A stretch of 8,530 bases of DNA from JARLFX01 sp036404255 (GTDB lineage: Bacteria; Acidobacteriota; Terriglobia; Terriglobales; Acidobacteriaceae), in contig DASWOP010000028.1 of assembly GCA_036404255.1 (NCBI GenBank), positions 1 to 8,530 on the forward strand. The letters are read 5' to 3'. Position 1 is the first letter of the stretch. Every line of letters starts with the position of its first letter. Under the pieces are notes generated by a model. That model had not been told where the DNA came from and ran no database searches. It was given only the letters and a program-made list of their open reading frames with translations. The position numbers were made by a program, and so were the translations under genes. This document shows positions 6,343-8,530 of this stretch, in pieces.

Positions 6343-8133
6343 TTAGAGCTCTTCGAGCACCATCTCCACAAACTCTGCCGTCTTCCCATCCGCCAAGCCA
6401 AGATCGGTCAGGTGCGGGAATGGATTACACGCCAGAGACATGCCTTCGAGTGTGCGGAATATCCAGTACGGCAGCTTCCACTCCGCTACTTCACCCGCCG
6501 CGGCACGCACTGCCGCAAATACTTTTGCGACCGCCTCAGGAGGCTCTTCAGAGATCATTCCCGCGACAGGAAATGCTGCGATGGATAGGATCTTGCCGTC
6601 CTGGGCGACGGCGATTCCACCGCCGGAGGCAATCAATGCATTCGCAGCAACTGCCATATCCCGCGGGTTGCCGCCAATCACAAAGAGATTGTGCGAGTCA
6701 TGAATATAGGTGGTTGCGATCGCACCCTTTAGCTGTCGCAATCCCTCCTGCAGCGCCACTTGCGGCAAAGCAGAGTGCTTGCCGTGACGATGCTGCATGT
6801 AGATCAGGTTCAGTTCCCCACCTTCTGGCAGCATGGCGTAGCCATCGTGAACATCGACGGTGGCCTCGCTCCATTCGGAGAAGCGCACGCCTTTAATCGT
6901 CTTGAAGCGAATACGCCCATTCTGTGTTCCCTTCTTGACCAGACGAAAATCTTCCTCGGTGCGCGGCTCAAGTTTCATGCTGCCGGCAGGCGTGGGCACA
7001 TTCGGTGGCTGAATCGGAACTATCATCCGACCATTCCGTGCGGCCAACTGGCCGGAAACATATACCTCGGTAATCGTCATCGCTTCCAGGTCCGCCAGAA
7101 TGACGATGTCCGCGATTCGCCCCGCACAGACGGCACCGAGATCATCGCGGCGAAGATGCAGTGCAGCGTTGAAGGTCGCAAAACGAATTGCGTCCACGGG
7201 CTTCATCCCATAACGAATGAAGCGGCGGACTACATCGACCATGCCGCCCTTTTCCACCAGGACGTCGGGCGGTACATCGTCCGTGCAGAGCATAATCTGC
7301 GAAGAGACGAACGGCAGCGTAGCCAAGGCTTCTACCACCGGAGGCATCACATAGTCATGTGAGCCACGCAGTTCAATCGCCAATCCAGCGCGTAGCTTCT
7401 CCAACAGATCTTCGCCCGAAGTAATCTCGTGGTCTGCCATGACACCGGCGGCCACATATCCCTGCAGCCGCTGACCAGTGAGTCCGCGACCATGACCTTC
7501 CAGCAGTTTGCCTGCAGCACGGCCTTCCTCCGCAATCGCTACCATGCGCGGAGACTCCGCGAGTACGCCGTTCATATCCATCATCTCGGCAACGCCGATC
7601 ACTTCCGGCCACGAAAGCATTTCGTGCATCTCTTCACGCCCGAAGGATGAGCCTGACGATTCGATGGCAGGAGCAGAAGGTACGGACGAGGAGGCCTGGC
7701 ACAGACAGCGTAAAGGGAGATTACGGCTCGCATCGACCGCATAGCGTACGCCAGCTACGCCCATTACATTCGCCAGTTCATGCGGATCCCAGAAGACAGT
7801 GGTGGTTCCCTGCGGCACTACAGTTGCCGCAAAGTGGTGCGGCAGCATGTGCGAGCTTTCCAGATGCACATGCGTATCAATCAGGCCGGGGATGATAAAC
7901 CGACCATCCAGCTGATGAATTTCCGCAGCATCTGTCCGGCTGCCCCGGGGATGGACACTCGCGATCATCGCGCCAGTCAGGCCCACATCTGCCTCGCGGA
8001 TCTCGCCGGTGATTACATCCACCAATCGCCCTCCCATCAGAAGTACGTCAAAGGGAAGCTTGCCCTGTGCGGAGCGCACGGCGTGGCTCCGCGTCACAGC
8101 GTCAATGCCCGGTTGCCACTTGATATCTGCCAT
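6343..8133 (-). CDS. ade: Adenine deaminase
   Basis: This 596-residue cytoplasmic enzyme of the amidohydrolase superfamily is predicted to convert adenine to hypoxanthine and ammonia in purine salvage. Visible marks are the N-terminal composite domain (VLLMGGRLVDVITGEI, 30-45), PGLIDTHVHLESSHMLP (82-98, with metal-binding His88 and His90), GTTTVFWDPHELANVMG (109-125), VAEMMDMNGVL (181-191), HGRGLTGQ (214-221), ADHEITSGEDLLEKLRAG (233-250) and CTDD (283-286). The C-terminal block is characteristic of the family: NPFPHLTDLGLADG. Length is close to the usual 570-600. The segment after CTDD reads VPPDVL, not the RHPDDL I recall from the E. coli-type enzyme. The ATG at 8133 is preceded by an AGAAGAG-like ribosome site, and no membrane segment is present. 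The gene lies between a nucleoside hydrolase (81 bp upstream) and the M20 amidohydrolase (22 bp downstream), fitting a salvage operon. Confidence 0.93.
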   Translation of the reverse strand: MADIKWQPGIDAVTRSHAVRSAQGKLPFDVLLMGGRLVDVITGEIREADVGLTGAMIASVHPRGSRTDAAEIHQLDGRFIIPGLIDTHVHLESSHMLPHHFAATVVPQGTTTVFWDPHELANVMGVAGVRYAVDASRNLPLRCLCQASSSVPSAPAIESSGSSFGREEMHEMLSWPEVIGVAEMMDMNGVLAESPRMVAIAEEGRAAGKLLEGHGRGLTGQRLQGYVAAGVMADHEITSGEDLLEKLRAGLAIELRGSHDYVMPPVVEALATLPFVSSQIMLCTDDVPPDVLVEKGGMVDVVRRFIRYGMKPVDAIRFATFNAALHLRRDDLGAVCAGRIADIVILADLEAMTITEVYVSGQLAARNGRMIVPIQPPNVPTPAGSMKLEPRTEEDFRLVKKGTQNGRIRFKTIKGVRFSEWSEATVDVHDGYAMLPEGGELNLIYMQHRHGKHSALPQVALQEGLRQLKGAIATTYIHDSHNLFVIGGNPRDMAVAANALIASGGGIAVAQDGKILSIAAFPVAGMISEEPPEAVAKVFAAVRAAAGEVAEWKLPYWIFRTLEGMSLACNPFPHLTDLGLADGKTAEFVEMVLEEL

Positions 8134-8167
8134 AATCTCTTCTCTTGCTTTCTCTTTTCAATGAAAA

Positions 8168-8186
8168 CAATGCACCCATCAATGCA
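8168..8186. repeat. Heptamer direct repeat CAATGCA in the ade leader
   Basis: CAATGCA occurs at 8168-8174 and 8180-8186, so the copies are 12 bp apart start to start, in the 81-bp gap between the nucleoside hydrolase stop and the adenine deaminase start. It could be a small binding site or chance; one pair of 7-mers is weak evidence. Confidence 0.2.
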
Positions 8187-8214
8187 TAGCTACTACATCG
8201 ACAGCCGCTCCGGG

Positions 8215-8530
8215 TTATCGCGCGAGCCGCTCCATCATCAACTGGAAGAAGCGCTCTGGACGGACATCTACCGCGACTCTTGCGTTCGGTCGAAACTCTG
8301 CGGCGCTTGCAGGCGGAGTCTCCTGCCCAAGCAGTGGAGCGGAGATGCGCATTGGCGTCTTTCTGTATGCAATGCTCTCCCCGGCTGTAAATTCGCCGCT
8401 TGTCTCGATACGAATATAGTCGTCTTCCAAAGTCAACATCTGCGGATCTAACAGATAGGCCAGCGCCAGAGCATCATGCATATGGAATTCGCGCTTATGT
8501 GTCCGCTTCTCGGCGGAATCCAGAACATGG
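8215..8530 (-). CDS. Nucleoside hydrolase (inosine-uridine preferring type), C-terminal part; gene cut by the window edge
   Basis: The frame is open on the minus strand from the right edge to a TAA at 8215-8217, giving about 104 residues. The segment reading EFHMHDALALAYLLDP matches the conserved C-terminal block of IUNH-type nucleoside hydrolases, where the HD pair lies in the nucleoside and calcium site. It is followed by the usual beta strands (LEDDYIRIETSGEFTAGES) and ends with PNARVAVDVRPERFFQLMMERL. These enzymes split ribonucleosides into free base and ribose. An internal ATG at 8481 would give only 88 residues and would miss part of the conserved block, so the gene is treated as continuing beyond the window. 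Being directly upstream of adenine deaminase in the same direction, it could supply the adenine that Ade deaminates. Confidence 0.85.
   Translation of the reverse strand, partial: HVLDSAEKRTHKREFHMHDALALAYLLDPQMLTLEDDYIRIETSGEFTAGESIAYRKTPMRISAPLLGQETPPASAAEFRPNARVAVDVRPERFFQLMMERLAR

Noticed and set aside
7780..8451. Plus-strand frame of 223 codons opposite adenine deaminase and nucleoside hydrolase
   Set aside because: It is antisense to two genes with clear family motifs; its product is cysteine- and histidine-rich with no recognisable domain.

Overview
The window most resembles chromosomal DNA from the phylum Acidobacteriota, probably class Terriglobia (Granulicella / Edaphobacter / Terriglobus-like). 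The main evidence is a very large outer-membrane TonB-dependent receptor with an N-terminal carboxypeptidase-regulatory-like domain, a family greatly expanded in that group, together with moderately high GC. This is inference from protein style; there is no rRNA to confirm it.

Layout. Positions 1-451 are the 3' end of an IS1182-type DDE transposase whose start lies outside the window. The putative right end of that element lies near 506 and is followed directly by a perfect terminator-like hairpin (508-538). About 230 bp of AT-richer leader with a second stem-loop leads to an Oar-like TonB-dependent receptor (768-4214, +), closed by a textbook intrinsic terminator (4244-4280). A short gene for a secreted or membrane-anchored protein of unknown function follows (4370-4681, +). 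It converges on a tRNA-Arg(CCG) gene on the minus strand (4698-4774).

The rest of the window is a minus-strand cluster read from right to left: the C-terminal part of a nucleoside hydrolase (8215-8530, cut by the window edge), adenine deaminase (6343-8133), and an M20D-family amidohydrolase with a signal peptide (4986-6320). The first two fit consecutive purine-salvage steps: nucleosides are split to free bases, then adenine is deaminated to hypoxanthine. The third gene sits 22 bp behind adenine deaminase and is probably co-transcribed. Its exported location suggests a different job, such as removing acyl or aminoacyl groups from scavenged compounds.

I found no CRISPR array, phage, toxin-antitoxin or recognisable defence system. 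Most of the window is ordinary. The points most worth a second look are the strict pairing of all mature cysteines in the TonB receptor, the orphan small secreted protein, the IS end abutting a terminator hairpin, and the composition of the purine cluster.
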